This document shows positions 6,578 through 6,952 of a DNA stretch of 6,952 bases, one piece after another. Each line of letters starts with the position of its first letter. The first letter of the stretch is position 1. Location: positions 1 through 6,952 of the forward strand of contig CALGYY010000084.1 of the NCBI GenBank assembly GCA_937934705.1, given 5' to 3'. The notes beneath the pieces were generated by a model, which saw nothing but the letters and a program-made list of their open reading frames with translations, had not been told where the DNA came from and ran no database searches. The stretch comes from an uncultured Bacteroidota bacterium. Lineage in GTDB: Bacteria; Bacteroidota; Bacteroidia; Bacteroidales; CAIWKO01. Made by a program: the position numbers and the translations under genes.

Positions 6578-6595
6578 CCCGGTCTTCGGACCGGG
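6578..6595. other. Perfect 7-bp hairpin with TTCG loop in the yitT upstream spacer
   Basis: CCCGGTC (6578-6584) and GACCGGG (6589-6595) are perfect inverted repeats around TTCG. On the plus strand this forms the extra-stable C(UUCG)G tetraloop hairpin. Neither strand has a T-run after the stem, so it is not a classical intrinsic terminator. Because it lies about 60 nt past the stop of the minus-strand GyrI-like gene, it may still define that transcript's 3' end. Otherwise it could be a dispersed intergenic palindrome. Its GGG arm can also pair with ACCCG at 6604-6608. Confidence 0.55.
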
Positions 6596-6654
6596 TCAGG
6601 AAAACCCGCTGATCCGGGGACTTTGATCCAATCAGTAACCTTTCCTGTGCAGAT

Positions 6655-6952
6655 TTATTCCACGGGATAATAAATCCTCGTTTCCCACTTCTGCATGTCG
6701 GGTTCAGTTTCAGGGTCTGTTATATATACCTCCCATGGCTGACCCTTCTGAACCAGCTTATGATCCCCGATATACTTTTCTATGTTCTCATAAGAAAGAT
6801 ACGAGGACTCATAGGCTCCGAAGTGGCTTCCGGCAACGGTTTTCATCAAGGGATAAGAAACCAGGCGTATTCTGCCACTGACCTCTGGTTTACCGTTAAC
6901 GGGGAAGCCTGCTTCCACAACGAATTTGTTTTGTTCCTCGTCCCATATAAGA
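6655..6952 (-). CDS. GyrI-like / AraC effector-binding domain protein, N-terminus outside the window
   Basis: This is the C-terminal 98 residues of a protein whose reading frame stays open to the window edge; a GTG at 6918 is an internal valine codon, not a start. The pattern fits the GyrI-like small-molecule-binding fold (also the effector domain of AraC-type multidrug regulators such as Rob and BmrR): a FPVNG segment (16-20), SYPLMKTVAGSHFGAYES (32-49), a helix YLSYENIEKYIGDHKL (51-66), then PWEVYITDPETEPD (72-85) and the closing TRIYYPVE (91-98). Known members bind hydrophobic cations or DNA gyrase, or hydrolyse small molecules. In Bacteroidota the domain often follows a START/SRPBCC-like domain rather than a DNA-binding domain. 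Which N-terminal partner is present here cannot be seen, so regulator versus stand-alone binding protein is open. Confidence 0.85.
   Translation of the reverse strand, partial: LIWDEEQNKFVVEAGFPVNGKPEVSGRIRLVSYPLMKTVAGSHFGAYESSYLSYENIEKYIGDHKLVQKGQPWEVYITDPETEPDMQKWETRIYYPVE

Larger units (their letters stand above)
6462..6654. other. Non-coding spacer between the GyrI-like gene and yitT
   Basis: These 193 bp contain no convincing reading frame. They hold the yitT -7 element near the yitT side and a C/G-rich set of short complementary blocks (6578-6619) toward the other gene. A short direct repeat of GATCC occurs at 6611-6615 and 6625-6629. I see no tRNA-like or riboswitch-like fold that I can name. 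Confidence 0.6.

Noticed and set aside
6609..6635. CTGAT...ATCAG inverted repeat as an operator
   Set aside because: The arms are only 5 bp with a 17-nt spacer, which is expected by chance, and no regulator is identifiable.

Overview
The window looks like chromosomal DNA from a member of the Bacteroidota, probably of the Bacteroidales/Bacteroidia kind. Three things suggest this. Several genes are preceded by the Bacteroidota-type -7 promoter element TAnnTTTG, twice with a TTG at -33 spaced by exactly 19 nt. Gene starts lack convincing Shine-Dalgarno sites and have A-rich leaders instead. The gene content also fits, above all a secreted DUF4369-type/TlpA-like thioredoxin. No transposase, integrase, tRNA, rRNA, CRISPR array or phage gene is visible, and base composition looks even throughout, so I read this as an ordinary housekeeping region.

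Layout. Positions 1-427 (+) hold the 3' part of a low-molecular-weight protein tyrosine phosphatase, cut by the window edge inside its P-loop. Its stop overlaps by 4 bp (ATGA) the start of a single-domain PLP-dependent threonine/serine dehydratase (424-1380, +). That gene converges on, and overlaps by 29 bp, a complete glycerol kinase gene (glpK, 1352-2854, -). A 107-bp divergent intergenic region carries promoters for glpK and for a secreted thiol-disulfide oxidoreductase (2962-4008, +). This oxidoreductase ends 7 bp from a convergent gene for an unrecognised secreted protein (4016-4540, -), which has its own near-consensus promoter. Next come two minus-strand membrane-protein genes forming a probable operon: a YitT-family protein (5541-6461), followed after 34 bp by a CPBP-family intramembrane protease homologue (4634-5506). 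The last 298 bp hold the 3' end of a gene with a GyrI-like/AraC effector-binding domain (6655-6952, -), separated from yitT by 193 bp of non-coding DNA with a C(TTCG)G hairpin.

The genes do not form one obvious pathway. Functional links are limited to the phosphatase-dehydratase pair (translational coupling) and the YitT-CPBP pair (co-transcription). The divergent glpK and tlpA-like genes probably share promoter DNA. I found no convincing evidence of a new defence, mobile or biosynthetic system. The parts most worth a second look are the overlapping divergent promoters, the chained-hairpin spacer at 6578-6619, and the unassigned 174-aa secreted protein.
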